A program made the translations under genes and the position numbers. Under the pieces are notes generated by a model that saw only the letters and a program-made list of their open reading frames with translations, made no database searches and had not been told where the DNA came from. Positions 1 to 8,867 of a stretch of DNA of 64,000 nt are shown piece after piece. The DNA is from Ruminococcus sp. (GTDB lineage Bacteria > Bacillota > Clostridia > Oscillospirales > Ruminococcaceae), in assembly GCA_019420505.1 (NCBI GenBank), contig JAHZHC010000002.1, positions 1 to 64,000 of the forward strand. Reading direction: 5' to 3'. Positions within the stretch are counted from its first letter, which is position 1, and each line of letters starts with the position of its first letter.

Positions 1-250
1 CGTTATCAGTTTGTGATATCTATGGCTTTGACCCCGCTGTGGTGAGTTTACAAAAGTTATTATACTGTTGTAGGTGCTCGGCCGCACGGGTCAACTCACG
101 TTATCAGTTTGTAATATCTATAGCTTTGACCCCGCTGTGGTGAGTTTACAAAAATGATAAATTTCTATGGTGCTCGGCCGCACGGGTCAACTCACGTTAT
201 CAGTTTGTGATATCTATGGCTTTGACCCCGCTATGGTAGGTTTGCAAAAA
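1..250 (+). repeat. Three tandem copies of a ~97-bp structured intergenic repeat
   Basis: The motif CGTTATCAGTTTGTGATATC recurs from 1, 99 and 195, giving spacings of 98 and 96 bp. Each unit has a conserved core (TTTGACCCCGCTGTGGTGAGTTT), a variable AT-rich stretch of about 15-20 bp, then GTGCTCGGCCGCACGGGTC. Inside a unit GTGC/GCAC, GGGTCAA/TTGACCC, TATCA/TGATA and AACTCAC/GTGAGTT can pair. The second and fourth pairings interleave with the first, so a pseudoknot is possible in RNA. The first copy is cut by the window edge and the third lacks the final GTGCTCGG block. A further diverged copy lies at 8403-8482. No coding function is visible. Confidence 0.85.
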
Positions 251-279
251 ACATGATCTATATTCACCCGAAACGCAGC

Positions 280-307
280 AAAAAAAAAGGCGGCCATAAC
301 GACCGCC
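280..307 (-). terminator. Rho-independent terminator after the lipoprotein gene
   Basis: On the minus strand GGCGGTC and GGCCGCC form a 7-bp stem followed by nine T residues, placed just after the stop of the lipoprotein gene. Confidence 0.85.
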
Positions 308-337
308 CAAAAACATATGAAAGTATTTGATTATTTA

Positions 338-820
338 TTATTTGAATTCGCCTGAAGTAATAACATTTCCGTCTTTATCAAGATATTCTATAATAACAGA
401 TTCAGTTGTAGGCACAACAAGCTTCAAAGAATCAAGCATCTGCACAAATGTTTCCTTCTGAGATTCCATGCCTTTGTCTAAAGCAGCCTTAGCTGTCTCG
501 GCATCACCAATGTCAATAGAGTATTTGTATGTATAAACAAGAGAGTTGCCACGAGCTATAATGTCCATTTCCATGCCGGAATCTTTTAATGAATCCTTTA
601 AAACATCAAATGTTTCTTTGTTGTCATCAATAAAATCCTGAATGGTTTTACCTTCAGCAGCATCAGCTGATGAAGCCTCGTCCTTAGATTCTGTAACTTC
701 TGAAGATTCTACAGAAGCCTTTGATTCACTCTTTTCATCAGATGAATCATCCTTTGCTCCGCAAGCTGCAAATGATAAGCATATAGCCATACAGCTTAAA
801 ACAGCAAGTAATCTTTTCAT
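338..820 (-). CDS. Small secreted lipoprotein (DUF4854-like)
   Basis: Predicted 160-aa surface lipoprotein of unknown function. The N-terminus MKRLLAVLSCMAICLSFAACG is a lipoprotein signal peptide with lipobox FAAC. A Ser/Glu/Asp-rich linker follows (about residues 22-55), then a globular domain with KTIQDF and GNSLVYTYKY. That pattern resembles the DUF4854 family of Firmicute lipoproteins, a resemblance recalled from family knowledge and not searched. The start at 820 is chosen because GGAGGAGAT lies a few bases upstream; an in-frame ATG 15 bp earlier would bury that site. It is monocistronic, with a strong terminator. Confidence 0.8.
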   Translation of the reverse strand: MKRLLAVLSCMAICLSFAACGAKDDSSDEKSESKASVESSEVTESKDEASSADAAEGKTIQDFIDDNKETFDVLKDSLKDSGMEMDIIARGNSLVYTYKYSIDIGDAETAKAALDKGMESQKETFVQMLDSLKLVVPTTESVIIEYLDKDGNVITSGEFK

Positions 821-974
821 ATTTATCTCCTCCATAATGTTATTAATAACGGCATATTAAAAACAACCGTAATTTACATTATAACATATTTAAAATAAAT
901 TTCAAGTGCTTTTTATAGATAACTGCCGAATTGTTCAATAAAGAATTTTTTAAGACGGGGTCATCTTTTCTAAG

Positions 975-2234
975 TTATATTTTGGCATTTGCCAGCATAA
1001 GTTTTATTCTGTTTTCCTGATTTACCTTTGTTGCTCCCGGGTCATAGTCTATGGCAACAATATTTGCTTCAGGATATGCATTTTTTATTACCCTGGACAT
1101 ACCCTTTGCAACAATATGATTCGGCAGGCATCCGAAAGGCTGAGTACAAATAATATTCTTAGTCCCTGTTTCTGCAAGCGCCGCCATTTCGGCAGTTATC
1201 AGCCAGCCCTCTCCCATTTTTACTCCCTGATTTATATACTTATCAGCACATTTTCTCAAATGCTCAAAGTCATGAGGCGGCTGAAAAACTCCATGCTCAT
1301 TAATAACCTTTATCTGCTGCTTCTGAAATTTATAAAGAACATCATAACCAAGTGAAAACATCAGAGATTTCTTATCCCTTTTGTCATAGAGCCTTGCGTC
1401 ATTCACAGAGTCCGAAGCACAATAAAGCACAAAGTCCAGAAGTCCGGGAACATTGGGTTCACATCCCTCGGAAAGCAGAAATTCATTAAGGTGATTATTT
1501 GCAAGCGGCGAATATTTTACATAAATCTCGCCGACAATTCCCACCTTCGGTTTAGGCTCCTTAGTTCTGGGAAGAGCCGCAAAATCTCTTAAAATCGCCT
1601 TATAAATAGGCTTCGGCATAAGAAAGCTCTTACCGTCAAGAAGCTTGCTTAAACGATGCTCCCATCTTGCAAGAAGCTCGTCGGTACTTCCTTGGTTGAT
1701 CTCATAAGGCTTGCACTGATTATACAAAAGCATAAGCATATCGCCGTAAAGCACGGCATATACGAGCCTGAGAGCAATAGCCGGACTCATTGGGAACGCA
1801 GGGTTCTTTTCAAGTCCGCTGAAATTCAGCGAAAGCACCGGAACCTGAGGGAATTCAGAAGATAATGCTTTTCTTAAAAGATGCAGATAATTTGAGGCTC
1901 TGCATCCTCCGCCCGTCTGAGAAATAAGAAACGCAGTTTTATTTACGTCATACTTTCCGCTTTTTAAAGCGTCCATAAACTGACCGATAACCAACAAAGC
2001 CGGATAACAGGTATCATTATGCACATTTTTCAAGCCCTCATTAATAACATTCTGGGTTGATGTCTGCAAAAGCTCCATCTTATATCCGAATTTTTTATAA
2101 ATAGCAATTATAAGCTTAAAATGGATCGGAAGCATATCAGGCACAAGGATAGTATAATCCTTTTTCATTTGTTCGGTAAAAATCGTTTTGTTAACTCTTT
2201 TTGAAACTTTTTTATTCTGATTCTGTTCACTCAT
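975..2234 (-). CDS. Acyl-CoA dehydratase activase-related protein, C-terminal component
   Basis: About 419 aa, corresponding to the C-terminal part of the large clostridial '2-hydroxyacyl-CoA dehydratase activase-related' proteins (a 2-hydroxyglutaryl-CoA dehydratase D-component-like fold). Recognisable blocks are NDTCYPALLVIGQF, SQTGGGCRASNY, EGCEPNVPGLLDF and TQPFGCLPNHI, whose cysteines are candidate iron-sulfur ligands. The ATG at 2234 overlaps the upstream gene stop (ATGAGTGA), so translational coupling is likely; the longer frame reading back to 2270 is not needed. In many relatives both parts form one ~1400-aa protein. The substrate is unknown. Confidence 0.8.
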   Translation of the reverse strand: MSEQNQNKKVSKRVNKTIFTEQMKKDYTILVPDMLPIHFKLIIAIYKKFGYKMELLQTSTQNVINEGLKNVHNDTCYPALLVIGQFMDALKSGKYDVNKTAFLISQTGGGCRASNYLHLLRKALSSEFPQVPVLSLNFSGLEKNPAFPMSPAIALRLVYAVLYGDMLMLLYNQCKPYEINQGSTDELLARWEHRLSKLLDGKSFLMPKPIYKAILRDFAALPRTKEPKPKVGIVGEIYVKYSPLANNHLNEFLLSEGCEPNVPGLLDFVLYCASDSVNDARLYDKRDKKSLMFSLGYDVLYKFQKQQIKVINEHGVFQPPHDFEHLRKCADKYINQGVKMGEGWLITAEMAALAETGTKNIICTQPFGCLPNHIVAKGMSRVIKNAYPEANIVAIDYDPGATKVNQENRIKLMLANAKI

Positions 2235-5181
2235 GAGAATTAGCCTCCTTTTCCTCCAAAGCTGCCGCAAGCGATCTCAAGCGAATTTTTGCAGCGCCGA
2301 GGTTAGTGATTTCATCAATTTTAAGCTGTGTATAAAGCTTACCCTTTTCCTCAAGAATTGCTCTTACTTCGTCAGTTGTGACTGCGTCAATTCCGCATCC
2401 GAAGGACACAAGCTGAACAAGCTGCATATCATCATGACGGCAAACATATTCTGCCGCACGGTAAAGACGTGAATGGAAAGTCCATTGATTAAGTACGTCA
2501 AGCGGCGGAGTATCCACAAGATCAGCAACGCTGTCCTCAGTTACAACTGCAAAGCCCAGAGAAGTGATCAGCTTATGAATGCCATGATTTATTTCGGGAT
2601 CAATATGATAAGGTCTTCCTGCAAGAACAATGATTTTTCTTCCTTGCTCCCTTGCTTTTGTCATAATTTCCTGAGCTTTTTTACCAATAGTCTTTTTATA
2701 GCGAACCTGAGCAGAATAAGCCTTATTAAGAACTCCTGCAACCTGTTTTGCAGTAATTCCGTATTTTTTCAGCGCTCTCGCCATTGCTTTTGCAACATGA
2801 GATTTGGTGTTTATGTCAAGATAAGGCGTAATAAAGTTTTCATCATTGAGGTTAGGCATGTTCGCCTTTAAAAGCTCCGGATAATAAGCCACAACAGGGC
2901 AGTTATAGTGATTATCCGACTGACCCTCGTCAACTCCGTAGCTCATACAGGGATAAAAGATAAAGTCAACGCCTTTTTCAAGCAGGCTTTCAATATGCCC
3001 GTGAGTAATTTTTGCGGGATAACAAACCGTATCGGACGGAATAGTCTGCTGACCCTTATAATAAGTATCCCTTGTTGATTCTTCCGAAAAAACAACTTCA
3101 AATCCAAGCTCTGTAAAAAGCGTATGGAAGAAAGGCATAAGGTCATAGAAATTCAGCGCCAACGGCAGACCGACCTTTGCAACAGGTACAGCTTCCGGCT
3201 TTCTGTTTTCAAGCTCAAGAATAGTATTATATTTATATTCAATCATATTTTCCATAGGATTGTCTATTTTTATTCCTGCGCCCTTTTCACATCTGTTTCC
3301 TGCAACAAACCGCCTTCCGTCGTTAAAACGTATTATTGTAAGGTTACAGTGTGCGCCGCAGCCCTGACACTGAACAGCTGCAGACTTATATGCAAACTCC
3401 TCAAGCTGAGCCTTTGTTAACAGAGAAGATTTATTATCGGCATTCTTCGACTTTTCCATTGCAAACAAAGCGCAGCCGAATGCTCCCATAAGTCCGGCAA
3501 TAGCAGGTCTTATAACGTTCCTTCCCAATTCAGTTTCAAAAGAACGGAGAACTGCGTCATTAAGGAACGTACCGCCCTGAACAACAATATTTTTTCCCAG
3601 CTCGTCTACAGATTTTGCTCTTATAACCTTATAGATTGCATTTTTAATAATGGAAGATGATAATCCGGCAGAAATATCTTCAACACAAGCTCCGTCCTTC
3701 TGAGCCTGTTTTACCGATGAGTTCATAAAAACCGTACATCTTGAACCAAGCTCCACAGGCGCCTTTGCAAAAAGGCCCAGTCTTGCAAAATCAGCAATTT
3801 CATATCCCATTGCCTGTGCAAATGTCTGAATAAACGAACCGCATCCCGAAGAACAGGCCTCGTTAAGCATAATACTGTCGATGGCGTTATTTTTTATTTT
3901 AAAGCATTTGATATCCTGTCCGCCGATATCAATAATAAAATCAACATCCGGACAGAAATAAGCCGCCGCTTTATAGTGAGCAACCGTTTCAACTATACCG
4001 TAATCAACGCCGAGCCCTGATTTTATAAGATCCTCTCCATAGCCTGTTACTGCAGAAGCCTTTATATTAAGCTTTGGATTTGCTAAAGAATAAATCTCTT
4101 CAAGCTTTGAAGCAATAATATCCAAAGGCTGTCCTTTATTTGAACAATAGTGCTGATAAAGCAATCTGCCGTCAGGTGTTATAAGCACAAGCTTTGTAGT
4201 AGTCGAACCTGCGTCAATTCCCAGATATGCGTCGCCCTCATATGTCTTAATATCTTCATATTTCAAATCTGACTTTTTATGTCTTTCGACAAAGCTCCTA
4301 TAATCCTCCTGTGATTCAAACAGTGGTTTTCCAACGGCGATCGTATCCTGTGATTTTGCATTTATAATTTTATCAAGAGCCTCGTCGATCGTCATTTCTT
4401 CACTCATCTGTTCGGCTCTCAGCGCAGAACCATATGCCATAAAGCATGGAGCAAGCTCAGGAAAAACAGCATGCTCATCATCAAGCTTAAGCGTATTGAC
4501 AAAAGCCTTTCTCAAACCGCTTAAAAATGAAAGAGGTCCGCCGAGAAACAGAACCTTTCCTTCAATTTTCCTGCCTTGTGCAAGTCCCGAAACAGTCTGA
4601 TCCACAACTGCCTGAAAAATTGAAGCTGCAATATCTTCTTTTTTTGCCCCCTGATTAAGAAGCGGCTGGATATCGGATTTTGCAAAAACTCCGCATCTTG
4701 ACGCAATCGGATAAAGCTTTTCACTATGTAAAGAAAGCTCGTTAAGTTCATCCGGCGTAACACCTAAAAGTCCTGCCATCTGGTCGATAAATGCACCGGT
4801 ACCGCCGGCACATGAACCGTTCATACGTTGTTCAACGCCGCCTGTGAGGAAGATAATTTTTGCGTCCTCTCCCCCAAGCTCTACAACCACATCAGCGTCC
4901 GGATATTGTTTATTGACAGCAATAAATGCAGAGAAAACCTCCTGAACAAAGGTTATCCCACAGGCTTCGGCAATTCCCAGACCTGCCGAGCCGGTTATGG
5001 CTATCCTGAATTTATCGCCTTTATACATATCTCTTATTATTCTAAGCTGTTCAGCTACAGTTTCACGGACTTTGGAAAAATGTCTTTCATATTTATTATA
5101 AACAATGTTATCACCGTCAAGAATAACGGTTTTAACGGTAGTTGACCCCACATCGATGCCTAAGCTATATAATTTATTCAT
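2227..5181 (-). CDS. Acyl-CoA dehydratase activase-like protein with tandem BadF/HgdC ATPase domains
   Basis: 984 aa. Two ASKHA-type ATPase domains are visible: GIDVGSTTVKTVI (about 8-20) with NGSCAGGTGAF (about 121), and GIDAGSTTTKLVLI (about 323) with NEACSSGCGSF (about 440). The conserved Gly-Cys-Gly helix is where HgdC-type activators bind a bridging [4Fe-4S] cluster. A later Cys cluster (CQGCGAHC, then GNRCEKGAG) and a DUF2229-like region follow. Relatives use ATP to drive single electrons into radical dehydratases, but the role of this long fused version is not established. The gene precedes its C-terminal partner with an 8-bp overlap. Confidence 0.85.
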   Translation of the reverse strand: MNKLYSLGIDVGSTTVKTVILDGDNIVYNKYERHFSKVRETVAEQLRIIRDMYKGDKFRIAITGSAGLGIAEACGITFVQEVFSAFIAVNKQYPDADVVVELGGEDAKIIFLTGGVEQRMNGSCAGGTGAFIDQMAGLLGVTPDELNELSLHSEKLYPIASRCGVFAKSDIQPLLNQGAKKEDIAASIFQAVVDQTVSGLAQGRKIEGKVLFLGGPLSFLSGLRKAFVNTLKLDDEHAVFPELAPCFMAYGSALRAEQMSEEMTIDEALDKIINAKSQDTIAVGKPLFESQEDYRSFVERHKKSDLKYEDIKTYEGDAYLGIDAGSTTTKLVLITPDGRLLYQHYCSNKGQPLDIIASKLEEIYSLANPKLNIKASAVTGYGEDLIKSGLGVDYGIVETVAHYKAAAYFCPDVDFIIDIGGQDIKCFKIKNNAIDSIMLNEACSSGCGSFIQTFAQAMGYEIADFARLGLFAKAPVELGSRCTVFMNSSVKQAQKDGACVEDISAGLSSSIIKNAIYKVIRAKSVDELGKNIVVQGGTFLNDAVLRSFETELGRNVIRPAIAGLMGAFGCALFAMEKSKNADNKSSLLTKAQLEEFAYKSAAVQCQGCGAHCNLTIIRFNDGRRFVAGNRCEKGAGIKIDNPMENMIEYKYNTILELENRKPEAVPVAKVGLPLALNFYDLMPFFHTLFTELGFEVVFSEESTRDTYYKGQQTIPSDTVCYPAKITHGHIESLLEKGVDFIFYPCMSYGVDEGQSDNHYNCPVVAYYPELLKANMPNLNDENFITPYLDINTKSHVAKAMARALKKYGITAKQVAGVLNKAYSAQVRYKKTIGKKAQEIMTKAREQGRKIIVLAGRPYHIDPEINHGIHKLITSLGFAVVTEDSVADLVDTPPLDVLNQWTFHSRLYRAAEYVCRHDDMQLVQLVSFGCGIDAVTTDEVRAILEEKGKLYTQLKIDEITNLGAAKIRLRSLAAALEEKEANSHE

Positions 5182-5238
5182 CTTATCCTTCCTTTTCTAA
5201 ATAAAACAGCTATGTATGCGAAGCTTACATACAAAGTA

Positions 5239-5267
5239 ATTATAGCACATTATATTAAAAAAGTGAA
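5239..5267 (-). promoter_or_regulatory. Sigma-A-type promoter for the activase operon
   Basis: The minus strand carries TTCACT, a 17-nt spacer and TATAAT, upstream of the 5181 start. The leader contains a small inverted repeat, TATGTA/TACATA. Confidence 0.65.
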
Positions 5268-5443
5268 TAGTTTTTTAAAATAAATTTATACCAAATCGGT
5301 GAACACTTTTTAAGTCAAATTCAAAGCTTTATACAGATTAACAAGTTATCTTTAAAAAAGTTAATAAAAGCTCTTTTCTTTTTGAAAGAAATAGTGTATA
5401 CTATATTTAATATTATCAATTTTTATGTGCGGAGGTAGTCACA

Positions 5444-5917
5444 ATGAAAAATGAACTGACAGTAAAAATTTTTAATAAGGAATATCGGCTTATTTCCGAT
5501 GAATCTCAGGAGTATACCGATAAACTGGCAAAAGAACTCAACCGCAGAATGTCACAGCTTCTGAATTCAAAAACAATGATGTCTCATCAGGACGCCGCTG
5601 CCCTTATTGCTCTTGAAACCTATGATGAGCTTTTTAAGGCACGTGAAAGCGTTGAAAATATCAGATCACAAATTAAATCTTATGCTGATGAAGCTGGAGA
5701 ACAAAAAACAAAGGCTGACGAAGCGGCTGCTCAGGTTGAAGCTCTTAAGGAAAAAGTTGCTCAGCTTGAAAAAGAGGTAAAACTCAGAACAAAGCTTTCT
5801 TCAGACAAAGACAAATCAAGCGCTAACGATATCATCTCACAGGATATTCAGAAAGCTCTGAACGGTACTAATGTTCCGTTTAACGCTATGAGCAACAAAA
5901 ACAGGAACTTTAAGTAA
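5444..5917 (+). CDS. zapA: Cell division protein ZapA
   Basis: 157-aa FtsZ-ring associated protein. The N-terminal ZapA domain (VKIFNKEYRLISDESQEYTD, then LNRRMSQL and ALIALETYDEL) is followed by a heptad-rich Glu/Lys/Ala coiled coil at about residues 75-125. ZapA promotes FtsZ bundling at midcell. It is longer than the ~100-aa E. coli protein because of a basic C-terminal tail. GGAGGT sits just before the ATG. The stop overlaps the next ATG (TAATG), so it is coupled to the U32 gene, a common arrangement in clostridia. Confidence 0.9.
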   Translation: MKNELTVKIFNKEYRLISDESQEYTDKLAKELNRRMSQLLNSKTMMSHQDAAALIALETYDELFKARESVENIRSQIKSYADEAGEQKTKADEAAAQVEALKEKVAQLEKEVKLRTKLSSDKDKSSANDIISQDIQKALNGTNVPFNAMSNKNRNFK

Positions 5918-7968
5918 TGGCTGAAATACTTGCCCCTTGCGGAAGTCCGGAGGCTTTGACTGCCGCACTGAGAACAGGAACAGACGCAGTATATCTTGGC
6001 GGTGAAAGCTTTTCCGCAAGGCAAAATGCATCTAACTTTTCTTATGAACAACTTCAGCAAGCTGTATATGACTGCCACGTCCGAAATGTAAAGGTTTATC
6101 TTGCAATTAATACGATAATTACTGACGATCAGCTTGAAAAGTGTGCAGAATATGTTGAAAAAGCCTGTAGGCTTGGTGTTGACGGACTGATAACTCAGGA
6201 TCTTGCTCTTGTGGAGATAGTAAAAAAATGCTGCCCTCAAATGGAAATTCACAGCTCAACTCAAATGACAATACACACTGCCAGAGGTTCATTGACAGCA
6301 AAAGATCTGGGCTTTTCACGGGTAGTTCTTTCCAGAGAGCTGCCATATGAGATAGTTTCTGAAATCTCAAAGCTGCCGGTTGAAACCGAAGTTTTTATTC
6401 ATGGGGCACTTTGCATGTCCGTTTCAGGACAATGCTATATGAGTGCAGTTATCGGGTCAAGAAGTGCAAACCGTGGGCTTTGTGCTCAGCCCTGCCGTCT
6501 GCCGATGTCAACCGTTAAAGGAAAAGAAGAATATGCTCTTTCGCTCAAGGATCTGTGCGGAGTGGATTTTACGGACCGACTTGAAAACGCAGGGGTAAGC
6601 TCGCTGAAAATTGAAGGCAGAATGAAACGTCCTGAATATGTTGCTTCAGCAGTAAACGCATATAAATCAAAATCAGAGGGCAAGGCTTATGATTTTTCAC
6701 TTCTTCAAAGCGTATTTTCAAGAAGCGGCTTCACCGACGGATATTTAAAAGGCAGAACAGGCAGTGAGATGTTTGGCACAAGGACTAAGGATGACGTTTG
6801 TGCAACTGCAAAAGCATTGCCTCAGCTTCATGAGCTTTACAGAAAAGAATACAAACGAAGTAAAATAAAAATACATTGCAGCATTGCGGAAAACAAGCCT
6901 GTTGAGATAACCGCAGAGGACGAAAACGGCATAAAGGTTTCGGTTTCGGGTGACATAGCGCAAACGGCAATAAACCGTCCTTGTGATGAGGAAATGCTGA
7001 AAAAACAGCTTTCAAAACTTGGGGACACAATTTATACTTCAGAACAGCTGTATGCTGAAATTAACGGCAGGCCGGCAATTTCGGCTTCACAGCTTAATAA
7101 AGCAAGACGTGAGCTTATTAAAAAAATGGATTCAGCAAGGGCAGAATTCTTTACAAAGCCCATTCACTTTGAGATGGAAAAGCTATCACTTGATTTTCCT
7201 GAGAAAAGCGGTTTTTCTGATCCTCAAATAAGAATATCGGTAAATCGTCTTGAACAGCTTGAATTCGTGGATACAAACCGCCTTGACATGATAATTCTTT
7301 CTATGGACACAGCTGAAAAAGCGGCAAAAAAGGAACTGAATTTTGATAAATTTGCCGTTTCAATGCCACGCTTCACATTTAATGAAAATAGTGATTTTGA
7401 GCATTTGAAAATGCTCAAAAAATCAGGATTTAGAAAGCTTATATGCACCAATCTTGCTCATATTTCAATGGGGCAGGAATTGGATATGGAGATTCACACT
7501 GACTTCGGTTTTAACATTACAAATTCTCTTGCTCTGAAAAGCGTTGCTGAAATGGGCATCAAGGACGCTGTTGTTTCATTTGAACTTAAGACGTCTCAGA
7601 TAAACCGACTTAGCAGCATTATTCCGACAGGTATTATTGCATATGGGAGATTACCTCTTATGCTTACTGCAAACTGTCCCATTAAACAATCCCTGGGCTG
7701 TGATAAATGCCAAAAGAAACTATATGACAGAACGGGAAGAGAATTTTTTATAAATTGCAGTAAAAATCATGGATATGTTGAAATGCTCAATTCAGAGATA
7801 CTTTATCTTGCTGATAAGCTTAATGATTTTAATGTGGATTTCATTCAGCTTAACTTCCATGATGAATCAGCAGAAAAGGTAAGAGATATTATTGGAGGAT
7901 ATGAAAAAGGAACGCAGAGCGGTCTTGAAAAGATTACCCGAGGCTTATATTACAGAGGAGTAAAATAA
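5917..7968 (+). CDS. U32 family protein with DUF3656 (RlhA-like)
   Basis: 683 aa. The U32 barrel starts MAEILAPCGSPEAL and carries the family signature FIHGALCMSVSGQCYMS (about 164-180), then RGLCAQPCR. A further Cys cluster near the C-terminus is GCDKC and INCSK. U32 proteins of this architecture include E. coli RlhA, which hydroxylates 23S rRNA C2501, and its cysteines probably hold an iron-sulfur cluster. The older 'collagenase/peptidase' label is not supported by anything specific here. It lies between zapA and dut with no gaps, so it is cotranscribed. Confidence 0.88.
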   Translation: MAEILAPCGSPEALTAALRTGTDAVYLGGESFSARQNASNFSYEQLQQAVYDCHVRNVKVYLAINTIITDDQLEKCAEYVEKACRLGVDGLITQDLALVEIVKKCCPQMEIHSSTQMTIHTARGSLTAKDLGFSRVVLSRELPYEIVSEISKLPVETEVFIHGALCMSVSGQCYMSAVIGSRSANRGLCAQPCRLPMSTVKGKEEYALSLKDLCGVDFTDRLENAGVSSLKIEGRMKRPEYVASAVNAYKSKSEGKAYDFSLLQSVFSRSGFTDGYLKGRTGSEMFGTRTKDDVCATAKALPQLHELYRKEYKRSKIKIHCSIAENKPVEITAEDENGIKVSVSGDIAQTAINRPCDEEMLKKQLSKLGDTIYTSEQLYAEINGRPAISASQLNKARRELIKKMDSARAEFFTKPIHFEMEKLSLDFPEKSGFSDPQIRISVNRLEQLEFVDTNRLDMIILSMDTAEKAAKKELNFDKFAVSMPRFTFNENSDFEHLKMLKKSGFRKLICTNLAHISMGQELDMEIHTDFGFNITNSLALKSVAEMGIKDAVVSFELKTSQINRLSSIIPTGIIAYGRLPLMLTANCPIKQSLGCDKCQKKLYDRTGREFFINCSKNHGYVEMLNSEILYLADKLNDFNVDFIQLNFHDESAEKVRDIIGGYEKGTQSGLEKITRGLYYRGVK

Positions 7969-8403
7969 ATGAAACTACTGGTTAAAAAACTTAATGAAAA
8001 GGCAACAATACCGCAAAGACAGACTGAGTTCAGTGCCGGCTATGATCTTTCCAGCGCTGAAGACATTGTTGTAAAGGCAGGAGAAACTGCAAAGATTCAT
8101 ACGGGAATTTCAGCAGAAGTAAAGGGAGATAAAAATGTAGTTCTGTTGCTTTATGCAAGAAGTTCACTGGCTACTAAATTCGGTATTGCACCTGCAAACT
8201 GTGTTGGTGTTATTGACTGGGATTACAGAGGTGAAATTGTTGCGGTTTTGCATAATTACAGTGACAAGGACTATGAGATAAAATGCGGCGACAGAATTGC
8301 ACAGCTTGTGATCACTCCTGTTTTCACACCGGAAGTTGAAGAAGTAACAGAGCTTTCCGATACAGTTCGTGGGACCGGCGGCTTCGGTTCAACCGGGTCT
8401 TAG
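7969..8403 (+). CDS. dut: Deoxyuridine 5'-triphosphate nucleotidohydrolase
   Basis: 144-aa trimeric dUTPase that hydrolyses dUTP to dUMP and pyrophosphate. All five family motifs are present in order: AGYDLSSAED, ARSSLATKFG, GVIDWDYRGEI (catalytic Asp), GDRIAQLVI and the P-loop-like RGTGGFGSTG at the C-terminus. The ATG directly follows the U32 stop and GAGGAG lies upstream. The stop codon abuts a copy of the 97-bp repeat, so that element also forms the 3' end of this operon. Confidence 0.95.
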   Translation: MKLLVKKLNEKATIPQRQTEFSAGYDLSSAEDIVVKAGETAKIHTGISAEVKGDKNVVLLLYARSSLATKFGIAPANCVGVIDWDYRGEIVAVLHNYSDKDYEIKCGDRIAQLVITPVFTPEVEEVTELSDTVRGTGGFGSTGS

Positions 8404-8482
8404 TGCTCGGCCGCACGGGTCAACTCACGTTATCAATTTGTGATATCTAAAACTCTGACCTCGCTAAGGTAAGTTCGCAAAA
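8403..8482 (+). repeat. Diverged single copy of the structured repeat
   Basis: It matches the family at the window start: GTGCTCGGCCGCACGGGTC, CGTTATCAATTTGTGATATC, then CTGACCTCGCTAAGGTAAGTT. The TATCA/TGATA and GGTCA/TGACC pairings are kept while the outer AACTCAC pairing has decayed. It begins at the dut stop codon. Confidence 0.85.
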
Positions 8483-8643
8483 TATTATCATTCTTTCTAT
8501 TTGTATTATATACAACAATCAGTTTGATTCGACTCGGGTCAAAATTTGATACAGAGGCAAATTATTTTTTATTTTACTATTGTTAGTAAAAAGCAGATAA
8601 TAATCTGTATTTGGGCATATACGCTCATCACAGGCAAAATCGT

Positions 8644-8672
8644 TTGACAACAAAATACAAAAATGATATAAT
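8644..8672 (+). promoter_or_regulatory. Consensus promoter of the small-peptide RNA, cassette 1
   Basis: TTGACA, 17 nt, TATAAT is a perfect sigma-A promoter. The predicted start is near 8679, so the RNA would begin almost exactly at GGGTACTG (8680-8687). Confidence 0.85.
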
Positions 8673-8754
8673 GTCCAGTGGGTACTGTACTAAAACGGTA
8701 ATTTAAAGCTACGGTTTTAAATAGGCGGTTTCTCCCTAAAGGGAGATGATAGCG

Positions 8755-8850
8755 ATGACATTTTCCGAACTCTTTCAGTTCATAGTAATGCTCACCGACA
8801 TTATCACTCTTGTTTATAAAGTCACGAAAGACCATTTCAACAAGAAATAA
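8755..8850 (+). CDS. 31-aa hydrophobic peptide, candidate type I toxin
   Basis: Begins MTFSELFQFIVMLTDIITLVY and ends in a charged tail (KVTKDHFNKK). This is one predicted membrane segment plus a lysine-rich end, typical of membrane-acting type I toxins. It starts at ATG 8755. The site AGGGAGATGATAGCG is present, but AAGGGAGA pairs perfectly with TCTCCCTT-like sequence (TCTCCC at 8731-8736) in the leader, so translation should be repressed until the hairpin opens. The 75-nt leader and the antisense promoter downstream support a regulated small-protein gene over a chance ORF. No specific family was matched. Confidence 0.65.
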   Translation: MTFSELFQFIVMLTDIITLVYKVTKDHFNKK

Positions 8851-8867
8851 TTTCTTTACATAAAAAG

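Noticed and set aside
1..250. Possible CRISPR array
   Set aside because: Units are ~97 bp with conserved cores much longer than CRISPR repeats, spacers are short and AT-rich, a copy is dispersed at 8403, and no cas genes are present.
642..860. Plus-strand ORF opposite the lipoprotein gene
   Set aside because: It has no ribosome site and is a shadow of the low-complexity Ser/Glu linker on the other strand.
2227..2270. Frameshift breaking a single activase gene
   Set aside because: The junction is a normal ATGAGTGA overlap and the downstream gene has its own start, so a split gene is more likely than an error.
5917..7968. Annotation as a secreted collagenase
   Set aside because: No signal peptide is present; Cys motifs and DUF3656 favour a cytoplasmic RNA-hydroxylase-like role.
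8503..8643. Further repeat copy near CTCGGGTCAAAATTTGATA
   Set aside because: Only a short stretch resembles the repeat core and the rest does not align, so chance cannot be excluded.
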